64,000 nt of DNA from CAWGAJ01 sp963820545 (GTDB lineage: Bacteria > Planctomycetota > Planctomycetia > Pirellulales > Thermoguttaceae): the NCBI GenBank assembly GCA_963820545.1, contig CAWGAJ010000001.1, forward strand, positions 1,612,001 to 1,676,000, read 5' to 3'. This document shows, piece after piece, positions 37,245 through 47,030 of the stretch. Numbering within the stretch: position 1 is the first letter of the stretch; every line of letters begins with the position of its first letter. The translations under genes and the position numbers were made by a program. The notes below the pieces were generated by a model, which searched no databases, was not told where the DNA came from, and worked only from the letters and a program-made list of their open reading frames with translations.

Positions 37245-38746
37245 ACACAACTGAACACGCCTCGGTGCTCGTGATTCATCCGCGCGATAACGTCGGCGTG
37301 GCTCTCGAGGATCTCGCTTGTGGGCAGACAGTCCAGGTGAAAGGACATTCAATCACGCTAACCGCCGACGTCCCCCGCGGTCACAAGTTTGCGCTATCGT
37401 CGATTGCGGCGGGCGAGGCAGTAATAAAATACGGCCAGCCCATCGGCAGTGCATCCGTCCCGATCCGATTGGGTGAGTGGGTCCACGTCCACAACCTGCG
37501 AACAAACCTTTCCGGCGTAGAGAACTATTCCTACATTTCCGCCGTCGAACCACTGTCGCCCATCAAGGACGGCCTAACCTTTGACGGTTTCATGCGTTCC
37601 AACGGTGACGTGGGTGTGCGCAACGAGATCTGGGTGTTGCCCACGGTCGGTTGCGTTAACGAGATTGCCCAGAAACTAGTCCAACAATTCCGCAATCAAA
37701 ATCCTAGCGCGGCCGTGGAAGGAATCCACGCGTTCACGCATCCCTTCGGCTGTTCCCAGCTTGGCGACGACCTCGATAATACGCGAAAAATCCTCGCCGC
37801 TTTAGCGCAACATCCGAACGCCGGCGGGGTATTGGTCCTGGGACTGGGTTGCGAGCACAGCACCATGGCCGAGTTTCGTCAGACGTTGGGCAACCCGCAG
37901 CAGGAACGTTTCCGATTTATGGTCGTGCAAGAAATCCGCGACGAACTGGGGGAAGGGATGCGTTTGTTGAAAGAACTGGCAGATTATGCGGGCGGTTTCC
38001 GCCGACAGAGTTTGCCTGTTTCCAAGCTGAGAATCGGCCTGAAATGCGGCGGCTCGGACGCCTTTTCCGGCATCACGGCCAATCCGTTGCTGGGCATTTT
38101 CTCCGATGAACTGGTCCGACGCGGCGGTGCAACCGTGCTTACTGAAGTGCCGGAAATGTTCGGCGCCGAAGCGTTGTTTATCAGTCGTTGTGCGACGCGC
38201 GAGGTGTTCGAGGCTTGCGTCGGCATGATCAATGGATTCAAGGAGTATTTCCTTAGCCATAATCAGGCGGTGTATGAAAATCCCGCGCCGGGCAACAAAG
38301 ACGGCGGCATCACCACGCTTGAAGAAAAATCGCTGGGCTGTCTGCAAAAAGGCGGAACAACGTCCATCCAAGACGTGCTACCTTACGCCGGACGCGTATC
38401 CAAAGCGGGCTTAAATTTCCTCGCCGGGCCGGGCAACGATATGGTTTCCCTTACGGCGCTCGTGGCGGCCGGAGTGCATCTTGTGTTGTTCACCACCGGA
38501 CGAGGCACTCCGCTGGGCGGGCCTGTGCCCACGATAAAAATCTCGTCAAACTCGGCGCTGGCCGAACACAAACCGCACTGGATCGATTTTGACGCCGGCC
38601 GGCTGCTCCATGGCGCCGCTTTGTCCGACCTGGCCGGTGAACTTCTGCACGAAACGCTCGCCATCGCCAGCGGCCGCCGACTGGCCCGAAACGAGATCAA
38701 CGGATATCGGGAGATAGCCATTTTCAAAGACGGCGTAACACTATAA
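37241..38746 (+). CDS. uxaA: Altronate dehydratase
   Basis: UxaA dehydrates D-altronate to 2-keto-3-deoxygluconate, the step after UxaB. It starts at GTG 37241 (VNTTEHASVLVIHPRDNVGV), and its GTGA overlaps the uxaB stop. The N-terminal SAF domain is followed by the UxaA core: GDVGVRNEIWVLPTVGCVN, IHAFTHPFGCSQLGDDL, VLVLGLGCEH, LKCGGSDAFSGITANPLLG, TEVPEMFGAE and FTTGRGTPLG, including the cysteine-rich metal-binding elements. At about 501 residues it is normal length and intact. uxaB-uxaA form one transcription unit. No isomerase (UxaC), KDG kinase or aldolase is in the window. Confidence 0.94.
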   Translation: MNTTEHASVLVIHPRDNVGVALEDLACGQTVQVKGHSITLTADVPRGHKFALSSIAAGEAVIKYGQPIGSASVPIRLGEWVHVHNLRTNLSGVENYSYISAVEPLSPIKDGLTFDGFMRSNGDVGVRNEIWVLPTVGCVNEIAQKLVQQFRNQNPSAAVEGIHAFTHPFGCSQLGDDLDNTRKILAALAQHPNAGGVLVLGLGCEHSTMAEFRQTLGNPQQERFRFMVVQEIRDELGEGMRLLKELADYAGGFRRQSLPVSKLRIGLKCGGSDAFSGITANPLLGIFSDELVRRGGATVLTEVPEMFGAEALFISRCATREVFEACVGMINGFKEYFLSHNQAVYENPAPGNKDGGITTLEEKSLGCLQKGGTTSIQDVLPYAGRVSKAGLNFLAGPGNDMVSLTALVAAGVHLVLFTTGRGTPLGGPVPTIKISSNSALAEHKPHWIDFDAGRLLHGAALSDLAGELLHETLAIASGRRLARNEINGYREIAIFKDGVTL

Positions 38747-39249
38747 TAGCAGTTTAAAACCTTTTGCTTGTGTCCTATCGCTGGAGCTGCAGCCAAGTAG
38801 AGACCTCCAATTCGTCTAGAACTCGCGTCCCAAAATGCCTTAATTTTTTGACAGTTATTTCATCGATCGACGTTGAGGAAGACTTTCTATCCCGTTTTCC
38901 CATCTCAGGAATCATTATCTCAAAAACTCATTCTGGTAGACGGTTTGTGAATTATACCAGATTGCCATGACCGGGTGAGTAGCGATTACCGCCTCATCCT
39001 TGCTTCCAGTGCCGGTCACAGATTACGCCGGCGGCGGCGGTAGGTTCGGTCCTCGGCTGGATTGCATCGGGGATCCCCGTCATCATGGCAGGCGACCATG
39101 AGCGGGCAGGGAGGTATGTTTCCCGGTTACTCTATACAGCGGCACGTCGGCGCTGGAGGGAGGCCTGGGCGCTGGCGTCGATCATCTTGGAGCCGGAAGC
39201 CGTGGCCGATCCACAAGAGGCCGTGGCGTAGGCTTAGATGCCGATATGC
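38747..39249. other. Gap without recognisable gene
   Basis: Both strands were read; no convincing frame, tRNA or shared repeat was found. The GC-rich part at about 38970-39240 looks like former coding sequence but I could not assign it. Confidence 0.25.
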
Positions 39250-39642
39250 TCAAGGATTATTTTCCTCTGCCAGCCGAATATTAGATTCACATTCTTGGCG
39301 CATGATCTTCTCAATCAAATCGGTTTTGGTTACTACTATTGAACTTGGAGCCCAACCGTAACCGTTTTTTTGAGTATACATATCCCTGTAAGAAGGCGTT
39401 TCCCCAGGAACACTGGATTGCAGACTCATGCCCTCTTCCAACCCAGCTACACCATTTAAGGCTAATCGAACTTCATCAACTGATGAAACGGAGGCTTTTA
39501 ATACAACTCTAATTTTCTCGTACTCTTTGCAGATCACTACCGTTGCCACTTCTTTAAGTTTTTCTTTTAGGTAGTCCACAATCTTTTTGGGTGTTTCATC
39601 CTCTTTCATTTCGGTAATCAAGAAGAAGGCCGCGTTATCCAT
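39250..39642 (-). CDS. Small protein of unknown function
   Basis: A 130-residue frame with ATG at 39642 and a good ribosome-binding sequence (GGGGAAGAAA just before the start). It is rich in charged residues with alternating helix and strand character: TPKKIVDYLKEKLKEVATVV, ICKEYEKIRVVLKAS, VDEVRLALNGVAGLEEG. The pattern suggests a small alpha/beta fold. No motif, signal peptide or membrane segment is seen. Base use is more AT-rich than the large neighbours. It lies downstream of tRNA-Lys on the same strand. I do not recognise the family. Confidence 0.5.
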   Translation of the reverse strand: MDNAAFFLITEMKEDETPKKIVDYLKEKLKEVATVVICKEYEKIRVVLKASVSSVDEVRLALNGVAGLEEGMSLQSSVPGETPSYRDMYTQKNGYGWAPSSIVVTKTDLIEKIMRQECESNIRLAEENNP

Positions 39643-39679
39643 TTTCTTCCCCTTTCAAAGCGAATTTCTGAAACCTAAT

Positions 39680-39705
39680 AAAATTTCCTTCTCGGGTAGG
39701 AAGGA
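39680..39705 (-). terminator. Weak terminator-like hairpin after tRNA-Lys
   Basis: On the minus strand a 6-bp stem TCCTTC / GAAGGA with an 8-base loop is followed by AATTTTA. It lies 79 bases after the tRNA-Lys 3' end and before the small unknown protein. Confidence 0.35.
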
Positions 39706-39783
39706 GGTAGGAACCGACCGAAACTCTAATGTTCACTAAAAAGCAAGCCTTGCATAACTAATTGCTACACAAGGCCTTACAAG

Positions 39784-39857
39784 TGCCCCCTGAAGGACTC
39801 GAACCTTCAACCCTCTGATTAAGAGTCAGATGCTCTGACCTATTGAGCTAAGGAGGC
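39784..39857 (-). tRNA. tRNA-Lys (anticodon CTT)
   Basis: The minus strand folds as a full cloverleaf of 74 bases. The acceptor stem GCCTCCT pairs with AGGGGGC (one G-U pair), and the D-arm begins GCTC. The anticodon stem-loop CTGACTCTTAATCAG has CTT at positions 34-36, and the T-arm is GAAGGTTCGAGTCCTTC. No CCA is encoded. CTT decodes AAG, lysine. Confidence 0.93.
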
Positions 39858-39965
39858 CTTTAGACCAATTTCAACATGTAAAAAAAGAATTTTACGAATA
39901 TCGGAATAATATGCAAGTATCCCAAAGGTGGTTTATAGAGTGGCAAAATGTCCAGACAAAATGCG

Positions 39966-41913
39966 CTAGTTAGAAGTTTCCATGCCGAGTTGGCGCATTT
40001 TGCGATAAAGATTCGACCGATGCAGGCCCAATCGGGTGGCGGCCTGGCTGACGTTGCCGCGGCACTGCTCGATGAGGCGGCGGATATATTCCACCTGGAA
40101 TTGGTTGGTGGCTTGACCCAGGGGCAGATTATAGTCGGACACCAAGGGCGTCTGACCGTGGGGCGAGAGGATGAACGCCAGGTCTTCGGCCTCGATAGTA
40201 TCGGCAACGGAAAGATATGCCAGCCGCTCCATCAAATTACGTAATTCACGAACATTGCCCGGCCAGGCGTGTTCGAGCAATCGTTTTCGGGCGGCAGCGG
40301 TGAGTTTGGCGCTTGCGCCGGGCGCGTTGGCAAAAGTCGGTCAAAAAATGTTCGGCCAAGAGTATGATATCGTCGCCTCGTGCGCTGAGCGGAGGCAGTT
40401 CGAGCGTGACCACGTTCAGACGAAAATAAAGATCCTCGCGAAAACGTTTTGCCCGCACCATTTCGGCCAGATTTTGATTGGTGGCCGTGAGCACGCGGAC
40501 TTCGGTATGAATGGGCGTGGAGCCGCCCACGCGGAGGATGATTTTTTCCTCCAATACACGCAGCAATTTTGCCTGACAGGCCAGGCTCAGGTCGCCGATC
40601 TCGTCGAGGAACAGGGTTCCGCCGGCGGCGAGTTCGAATTTTCCTGCCCGGGCCTCGCGGGCGTCGGTAAAGGCCCCTTTTTCATGGCCGAACAGCTCGC
40701 TTTCGGCCAGAGTTTCGGGAATGGCCGCGCAATTGACGGCAATAAACGGCTGATCGCGGCGGCGGCTGAGGTAATGGATCGATTGGGCCACGACCTCCTT
40801 GCCCGTGCCGTTATCGCCCAGGATCAGCACGGCCAGATCGGTCTCGGCCACGCGGCGGATGATCGAGCGCAGGGCGTCGATGGCCGGACTTTCGCCGATC
40901 AGTCGCACATGCTCAGCCGCTTGATCGGCAATTTGCCGGTTGGCGGAAATCAGCAGTTGTCGGTCTTGGGCGTTCTCCAGGGCCACGGCCGCATGGGAGG
41001 CCAGTTCGATCAAGGCTTCTTCATCTTCAGGTGTAAAACTGCCGGAAAGTTTGTTGATCAATTCAAAAGCCCCGAACAATTCACCGGACCGGCCGCGCAG
41101 CGGCACGCAGAGCAAGGTTCGGGTTTGGTAGTGCAATTGGGCGTCGACGTGCCGATCGATGGCCTGGGGTTCGGCGGCCACGTCAACGCGCCGGGATTCG
41201 CCCGTTTGGATCACATGGCCCACAACGCCGCGATCATCCGGAATGCGCAATTCACCGCCGGGAATGCCCAGGGCCGGCCGGCCCACGAGAATATGGTTCT
41301 GCCGATCCCAAAGAAAGATGCTCGCCCGATCGGCGCCCAGCAGTCGCGTGGCCGCCTCGGCCATCTGGACCAGCAGCGGCTCGACCTCATGGGTTTGGTT
41401 CCATTGGTTGGTAATTTCCAAAACTGCTTCCAGGCGTCGGAGCCGCTTTAGGTTTCGCTGGCGCTGGCGCACCGTATCCAGGGCATCTGCAAGCACCGGG
41501 GCAATGACTTGCAGCACGGAGAGAACTTTCCCTGCTTCGGTGGGCTTGGGACAATGCACGGCCAAGACATCGGCATAAGTATTACCCGTGCTTAGTGGAA
41601 CAGCGTTCCACTCGCCAGCAGTCCGGGCGGATTGCCGATCTAGCACGTCGGCCAAAAGTTCCAACGGGAGCGAGCGACTGGTTCCGGCTTCTCCGATAAC
41701 CGTCCAGCGTCCGGCAGATGGGGCGGCGATAAAGGCGTAATCACCCCCTGCTTGGGCAAATATTGCCGGAATAACCTGGTTTAAAAAAATGACTTGGTCT
41801 TCCGCATGTGCTGCCTTCCAGAGAACCTCTGTTAGAACTGGCCAGAGATTAGGCTGATTGCGGATGTTGTCGAAAATGACACGGTGCTGGTTTTGAATTA
41901 TTGATTCAGGCAT
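39966..41913 (-). CDS. Sigma-54-dependent transcription activator with GAF sensor (NtrC type), frame broken near 40330
   Basis: A regulator that opens sigma-54 promoters using ATP. Residues 1-160 form a variable sensor region, a GAF domain covers about 175-315, and the AAA+ core has Walker A GDNGTGKE at 366-373, the sigma-54 contact loop GAFTDA at 413-418 and Walker B LFLDEIGD near 435-441. The frame fails after DFCQRARRKRQ. The next frame supplies NAPGASAKLTAAARKRLLEH, then AWPGNVRELRNLMERLAYL, and the Fis-type helix-turn-helix NVSQAATRLGLHRSNLYRKM, ending at 39966. One indel near 40330 joins them (about 649 codons). It is divergent from etfB. Many relatives with a GAF domain sense small molecules; the ligand here is unknown. 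Confidence 0.87.
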
Positions 41914-42219
41914 GGTAATGGATTTTTTTATGGGTAAGATGGTACAAAATTTAGTGATTATTGATAAAGACTTTTAAAAGCAAATCAGATTGATGAACAA
42001 ATAGCATTTAATTCTAGATTGGTGTTTCAGAATGATGTCATTAATAATCCAAATAGTTTACAATTTTGCAATCAATTATACAACATGATGTTAATAGCCT
42101 GTTACATATTTCATATCAATTTTTGGACAGGCGTAAACATATAGCGGGGATTGACTTAGAGGGCTGAGGCTGATAATCTCCGGGGTTTTAACCACCAGCA
42201 CTTCGCGGAGCATAAAACA
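41914..42219. promoter_or_regulatory. AT-rich divergent region between the sigma-54 activator and etfB
   Basis: About 300 bases, clearly more AT-rich than the genes at both sides. I looked for a -24/-12 sigma-54 promoter (GG and GC ten bases apart) facing etfB and found only a poor candidate near TTGGACAGGCGTAAACA, which lacks the -12 GC. Both promoters must lie here, but I cannot place them. Confidence 0.35.
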
Positions 42220-43134
42220 GTGCCCTACGACAGTGTCGTATGTGTAAAACAGGTGCCCGATACCGCCAACGTCACGGCCGAGGCCATGAAGGAAGATGGC
42301 ACAGTCAATCGGGCTGCCTTGCCCACGATTTTCAATCCTGAAGATCTATACGCGCTGGAAGTGGCGCTTGATATTAAAGACCGCCATGGCGGCACGGTCA
42401 CCGCAATCAGCATGGGACCGCCCAAGGCGGCCGATGTGCTCAGGGATTGCCTGTATCGCGGGGCGGATCGGGCGATTTTGATCACCGACCGTCGCGCCGC
42501 TGCCAGCGATACCCTGGCCACCAGTTACATCCTTAGTCAGGCGGTGCGGACTATTGAGCGGTTTGATTTTGTTTTCTGCGGCCGGCAGGCCATCGACGGC
42601 GATACGGCCCAGGTCGGCCCGCAATGTGCCGAGAAACTCGGTATTCCACAGGTCACATATCTGGAACAGCTCGTCGATCTGCACGATGGCGTAGTTCGCA
42701 TCCGGCGGAACATCGGCCACGGCTGGGAGGTGGTGGAAGCAAGATTGCCCGTGCTAGTAACGGTATTGGAGACAGCCAGCCCTCCCCGGCCGCCCTCGGC
42801 CAAGCGCGTGATGTGTCTGAAAAAGGCCCGGGCCATGGCGGAGTTGCTCAACGAGGTGAAAACCCAGATGCCCGATGCCGCCGAGGATCAACTCCAAGCC
42901 GAGGCCCAGCGTCGCGCCGAGGCCCTTAAACAGCACGGCTTGTTGATCGAGCAATGGAATCTCGACGATATCCACGCCGATCTATCGCGCTGCGGCATGG
43001 CCGGATCGCCCACCAAGGTGCATCGCATTCAGGCCATTGTGCTGAAGAAAGAAGGCCATACGGCAATTCCACCCAGCGAAGAAGGCGTGCGACAGTTGAT
43101 CCACGAATTGGTGATTGATCGCACGTTGGGATAG
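42220..43134 (+). CDS. etfB: Electron transfer flavoprotein beta subunit
   Basis: EtfB, with EtfA, carries electrons from acyl-CoA dehydrogenases. It starts at GTG 42220 with GGAG nine bases upstream. Family features: VVCVKQVPDTA at the N-terminus, AALPTIFNPEDLYALEVAL, DRHGGTVTAISMGPPKA, the signature-like FDFVFCGRQAIDGDTAQVGPQ and RRNIGHGWEVVEARLPVLVTV. At 304 residues it is longer than the typical 255, with an extension from about residue 205 (LKKARAMAELLNEVKTQMPD). It is followed by etfA and the acyl-CoA dehydrogenase. Confidence 0.94.
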   Translation: MPYDSVVCVKQVPDTANVTAEAMKEDGTVNRAALPTIFNPEDLYALEVALDIKDRHGGTVTAISMGPPKAADVLRDCLYRGADRAILITDRRAAASDTLATSYILSQAVRTIERFDFVFCGRQAIDGDTAQVGPQCAEKLGIPQVTYLEQLVDLHDGVVRIRRNIGHGWEVVEARLPVLVTVLETASPPRPPSAKRVMCLKKARAMAELLNEVKTQMPDAAEDQLQAEAQRRAEALKQHGLLIEQWNLDDIHADLSRCGMAGSPTKVHRIQAIVLKKEGHTAIPPSEEGVRQLIHELVIDRTLG

Positions 43135-43207
43135 GATATAGGACGGAGGCTGGAGGAAGAAGAAAAAGAATTAATTATTTTTATCGTCTCATGAGCCCTC
43201 ACCCTAA

Positions 43208-43228
43208 CCCTCTCCCAAAGGGAGAGGG
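43208..43228. repeat. REP-like palindrome between etfB and etfA
   Basis: CCCTCTCCC and GGGAGAGGG form a perfect 9-bp stem with an AAA loop. There is no U-run after it, so it is probably a dispersed palindrome and not a terminator inside the etf operon. Confidence 0.6.
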
Positions 43229-43246
43229 GACTAACACTTGAGTTAA

Positions 43247-43267
43247 AAATCCTGAACCCTGAACCCT
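43247..43267. repeat. Heptanucleotide quasi-repeat ending at the etfA start codon
   Basis: Three 7-base units, AAATCCT GAACCCT GAACCCT, end exactly at the base before the etfA ATG (43268). They occupy the place where a Shine-Dalgarno sequence would be; none is present. Confidence 0.65.
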
Positions 43268-44296
43268 ATGATTGAACCAAATCGTCAAGGCGAAGTTTGG
43301 GTATATGCCGAGCAGGAAGACGGCTTGCTGGGCGACGTGGCATTGGAACTCTGCGCGCAAGGCGCGCCAGTTGGCCGATCGGCTGGGAGTAAAGACCGGC
43401 GCGGTGCTCTCGGGCACAGGTGTCAATAGTTTGGCATCGCGGCTGATTGCCCATGGCGCCGATACAGTCTATATCTGCGACGATCCGCGACTTTCGCATT
43501 ATCAGACATCGCCTTACGCCCGGGTGATGAGCACGCTTATCAAGCGGCACCAGCCGCAAATCGTGATCTTCGGCGCCACGCCGCTGGGCCGCGACCTGGC
43601 ACCGCGCGTGGCCTCTGCGCTGCGGGCCGGCATGACGGCCGATTGCACCGACCTGGAAATCAGCGACGTGGTGGATCCGAAAACCAAGGTGGAGCATAAA
43701 AACTTACTTTTGCAAATCCGCCCGGCCTTTGGCGGGAACATCATTGCCACGATCGTCAATTTTGACCAATGGCCGCAGATGGCCACGGTCCGCGAAGGCG
43801 TGATGCCGCTCAAAGAGCCTGATCCCTCGCGCCAAGGCCAAATCGTCGAAGAGCAGGTGGATCTCGACGATAGCGAGATGGCGCTCAGGTTGATCGAGCG
43901 GCACATCGAACCGCGCAAGATCAACCTCAAGGGCGCCCGAGTGATCGTGGCCGGCGGCGGCGGCATTGGCAGCAAGGAGAATTTCAAATTGATTTATGAT
44001 CTGGCCGGCGCGATCGGCGGAGCGGTCGGGGCCAGTCGCGCGGCGGTCGATGGCGGCTACATCGGCAAGGAACACCAGATCGGCCAGACCGGCACCACCG
44101 TGCGCCCGGCATGTACATCGCCGTAGGCATCAGCGGCGCAATCCAACATCGCGCAGGAATGGAAGAATCGGCCAAGATCATTGCCATTAACAAGGATCCT
44201 CAGGCGCCGATCTTTTCGGTGGCCCATTACGGCATCGTGGGCGATTATCGACAGGTCATTCCCATGATGATCAAAGGAATCAAGGAAAAAGCGTAA
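43268..44296 (+). CDS. etfA: Electron transfer flavoprotein alpha subunit, two compensating frame breaks
   Basis: The N-terminal frame from ATG 43268 reads EVWVYAEQEDGLLGDVALEL and then shifts near 43355 into the main frame (KARQLADRLGVKTGAVLSG). The main frame holds PQIVIFGATPLGRDLAPRVA, then DLEISDVV, the FAD-domain signature VIVAGGGGIGSKENFKLI, and GAVGASRAAVDGGYI. Near 44113 the main frame ends early (PACTSP), but the next frame gives MYIAVGISGAIQHRAGMEES, the FAD-binding end of EtfA, to 44296. The first break is an extra base and the second a missing base, so the total is exactly 343 codons. The normal length and motif order show one gene. It pairs with etfB upstream. Confidence 0.88.
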
Positions 44297-44308
44297 TAAC
44301 ATAAAGCC

Positions 44309-44365
44309 GCGACCGTCGGTCGCGCAATGTGAAATGATAAGCGTTCCCAGGCAGAGCCTGGGAAC
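44309..44365. repeat. Two REP-like palindromes between etfA and the acyl-CoA dehydrogenase gene
   Basis: GCGACCG-T-CGGTCGC at 44309-44323 is a perfect 7-bp inverted repeat. GTTCCCAGGC-AGA-GCCTGGGAAC at 44343-44365 is a perfect 10-bp stem followed by GAGGTG. The second unit recurs as TTCCCAGGC-GGG-GCCTGGGAA at 62119-62139, as a half unit at 62161-62175, and in damaged form at about 60960-60985. Confidence 0.7.
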
Positions 44366-44396
44366 GAGGTGATGCTAGAGTCCGGCGGAGGTTTTT

Positions 44397-46146
44397 GTGG
44401 CGAACTTCTTTCTCGATAACGAAGATATTCAGTTTCTCTTCAAGTACATAGATCTGGCCGAGTTGGCCTGCATCCAGGAAGACAACTTCGCGCAAGGACA
44501 ACGGCGATGCAAATTACGTGCCGGTCGATGCGGCCGATGCCGTGGACAATTATCGCCGCGTTCTGGAAATTGTGGGCGAGATCGCCGGCGAGATGATTGC
44601 ACCCCATGCCGAACAGATCGACCACGAAGGCAACACACTCAACGAGGACGGCACGGTCACGCTGCATCCGTTGGTCCAGGATAACCTCAAGCGGCTCATC
44701 CAGGCCGATCTGATGGGTTTAACCCTGCCGCGCAAGTACGGCGGGCTGAACTGCCCGAATCTGATTTACACCATGGCTAACGAGATTATCAGCCGGGCGG
44801 ACACCTCGCTGATGAACCTCTTCGGGCTGCAAGGCATTGCCGAGACGATCTACGCCTTTGCCAACGATGAGATCAAGGACATGTCGCTGACCCGCTTTTG
44901 CCGCGGCGAAGTGACCGGGGCCATGGTCCTGACCGAACCCGACGCGGGCAGCGACTTGCAGGCCGTGCGCCTCCGGGCGTATCAAGATGAGCAAGGCAAT
45001 TGGTTTCTCGACGGCGTGAAGCGCTTCATCACCAACGGCTGCGGCGAAATCCTCCTGGTGCTGGCCCGCAGCGAACCCGATATTGCCGACGGCCGCGGCT
45101 TGAGCCTGTTCTATTGCGAACGCTCGGATAAAGTGAAAGTCCGGCATTTGGAGAGCAAATTGGGCATCCACGGCTCGCCCACCTGCGAGCTGGTTTTCGA
45201 TCATGCCCCGGCCTTGTTGGTCGGCGAACGCCAGCGGGGATTGATCACTTACGTGATGGCCCTGATGAATGGCGCACGCGTAGGTATTGCAGCGCAATCG
45301 CTGGGCGTGGCCGAGGCGGCGTATCGGCTGGCCCGCACTTACGCCCACACGCGCCAGCAGTTCGGCGGGCCCATCGAACGCCTGCCCGCCGTGGCCGAAC
45401 TGGTCACCGACATGAAAATCACTATCGAGGCGGCCCGGGCACTGGCTTACGAGACCTCGCGTATCTGCGATCACGAAAATAACAATCTCCGCGTGCTGGA
45501 AACCGGCCTATGCCCGGATAAGGACGAAGAAAAACGCCGCAAGCAGCGCTCTCGATCGCTCAAGCGGCTCAACGGCATGCTCACCCCGATGAGCAAATAT
45601 TACTGCTCCGAGATGAGCATCAAAGTAGCCCACGAAGCCATCCAGGTATTGGGCGGATCCGGCTATATAAAAGACTATGCTGCTGAAAGGCACTGGCGCA
45701 ACGCGCGCATCACCACCATCTACGAGGGCACCAGTCAATTGCAGATCGTAGCGGCCGTGCGCGGCGTATCTTCCGGCGCCTTGGAAACCTGGACCGAAGA
45801 ATACGAAAATAAACCCTATAGCGATCCGCTGCTGGAGGAACTGAAGCAAAAGCTCATCGAGGCCAAAAAACAGGTAGTCGAGGCCATGCAGTTTGTAAAA
45901 ACCCGCGGGACCATGTATCTCGACCTCTCCGGGCGGCGATTGGTTGATGCGGCTTTGGTCATTGTGATCGGCCACCTCCTTCTGGGCCAAGGCGCGGTTA
46001 ACGATCGCAAGAAACGGGTTGCCCGGCGTTTCCTCCAGCGTGAATTGCCCATTTTACGCATGAATTGCGAGAAGATTCTCTCCGGCGACATGACCCCGCT
46101 GGAAGAATATGGCCTGCTGGCCGGCCCGGTTCCGGCTGCCGATTGA
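44397..46146 (+). CDS. Acyl-CoA dehydrogenase, frame broken near 44494
   Basis: A flavoenzyme that oxidises acyl-CoA and passes electrons to EtfAB, encoded just upstream. The start at GTG 44397 has GGAGG five bases ahead and reads MANFFLDNEDIQFLFKYIDL. A frame break near 44494 then joins RKDNGDANYVPVDAADAVDN. The core has the family signatures TGAMVLTEPDAGSDLQAVRL, FLDGVKRFITNGCGEI, LGIHGSPTCELVFDHAPA, TRQQFGGPIERLPAVAE and QVLGGSGYIKDYAAERHWRN with ITTIYEGTSQLQ. The C-terminal extension after residue 430 is typical of the larger bacterial members (about 580 residues). Chain length of the substrate is unknown. Confidence 0.92.
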
Positions 46147-46180
46147 CCTGCTACTGTATAATTAGTCGAATCATAACTTT

Positions 46181-46213
46181 GTCCCCTGATCCCTGTCCCC
46201 TGATCCCTAATCC
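46181..46213. repeat. Heptanucleotide quasi-repeat ending at the fabI start codon
   Basis: Four 7-base units, GTCCCCT GATCCCT and the same pair again, fill 46181-46208. AATCC follows and then the fabI ATG at 46214. No Shine-Dalgarno sequence is present. Confidence 0.7.
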
Positions 46214-46984
46214 ATGGGCATGTTTGACGGCAAAATCGGCGTGGTGATGGGCGTGGCCAATGAGCGGAGCATTGCTTGGGCCATTAGCCAGGCCCTACAT
46301 GCCGAGGGAGCGGAATTGGCATTCACCCACTGGCCCAGTCCGTCCGGTGAAAAACGCGTCAAACAACTGCTCGAACCGTATCAGCCCAAAATCATCCTGC
46401 CCTGCGACGTGCAGAAGGACGACGACATCAACCGGGTGTTTCAGGCCGTGGCCGAAACTTACGGCAAGATCCATTTTCTGGTGCATTCCATTGCCTTTGC
46501 TCCGCCAGAGGAATTACGCAATCCCTACGTCGAGATGAGCCGCGAAGGGTGGCGCTTGGCCATGGATATCTGCGTTTACAGTTTAGTGGCCGTGAGCCGC
46601 AAGGCAGCGCCGCTGATGACCGAGGGCGGCACGATCATTACCATCAGCTACTACGGCGGCGAAAAAGTCATGCCCGGCTATAACGTGATGGGCGTGTGCA
46701 AGGCGGCCTTGGAACACAGCGTTCGCTATCTGGCCTGGGATCTGGGCCGGCAGAATATCCGCGTGAATTGCCTTAGCGCCGGTCCCGTGCGCACCCTGAG
46801 CGCGGCGGGCATCGCAGGCTTTGACGAACTGCGCGAGCATGCCGCCCAAAAATCTCCCTTGGCCCGCTCAGTAGATCCTAAAGAACTCGGCGCCACTGCT
46901 CTCTATCTTTTAAGCGATCTATCGTCCGGCGTGACTGGCGAAACCATCCACGTCGACTGCGGCTACAGCATCGTCGGGCTGTAA
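46214..46984 (+). CDS. fabI: Enoyl-[acyl-carrier-protein] reductase FabI
   Basis: FabI reduces enoyl-ACP with NADH at the end of each fatty-acid elongation cycle. It is a short-chain dehydrogenase fold of 256 residues with the FabI-specific N-terminus GVVMGVANERSIAWAISQAL in place of the usual TGxxxGIG. Other features are HFLVHSIAFAPPEEL, the catalytic tyrosine-lysine region SYYGGEKVMPGYNVMGVCKAAL (Tyr-x6-Lys type), IRVNCLSAGPVRTLSA and GETIHVDCGYSIVG. Its position after the etf/acyl-CoA dehydrogenase genes fits a lipid-metabolism cluster, but it has its own heptad-repeat leader, so it may be separately transcribed. Confidence 0.95.
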   Translation: MGMFDGKIGVVMGVANERSIAWAISQALHAEGAELAFTHWPSPSGEKRVKQLLEPYQPKIILPCDVQKDDDINRVFQAVAETYGKIHFLVHSIAFAPPEELRNPYVEMSREGWRLAMDICVYSLVAVSRKAAPLMTEGGTIITISYYGGEKVMPGYNVMGVCKAALEHSVRYLAWDLGRQNIRVNCLSAGPVRTLSAAGIAGFDELREHAAQKSPLARSVDPKELGATALYLLSDLSSGVTGETIHVDCGYSIVGL

Positions 46985-47030
46985 ATGTAAGACAAGAAGA
47001 ATCTGGGTTTTGCATAAAGCAACTAAGAAA

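Noticed and set aside
38970..39240. GC-rich segment resembling old coding sequence after uxaA
   Set aside because: All six frames were read and none gave a recognisable protein segment.
40171..41451. Long plus-strand frame of 426 codons
   Set aside because: It lies antisense to the sigma-54 activator, whose motifs are clear. It is a shadow of high-GC codon use.
43208..43228. Terminator between etfB and etfA
   Set aside because: The stem is perfect but no U-run follows, and the two subunits should be co-expressed; it is classed as a dispersed palindrome.
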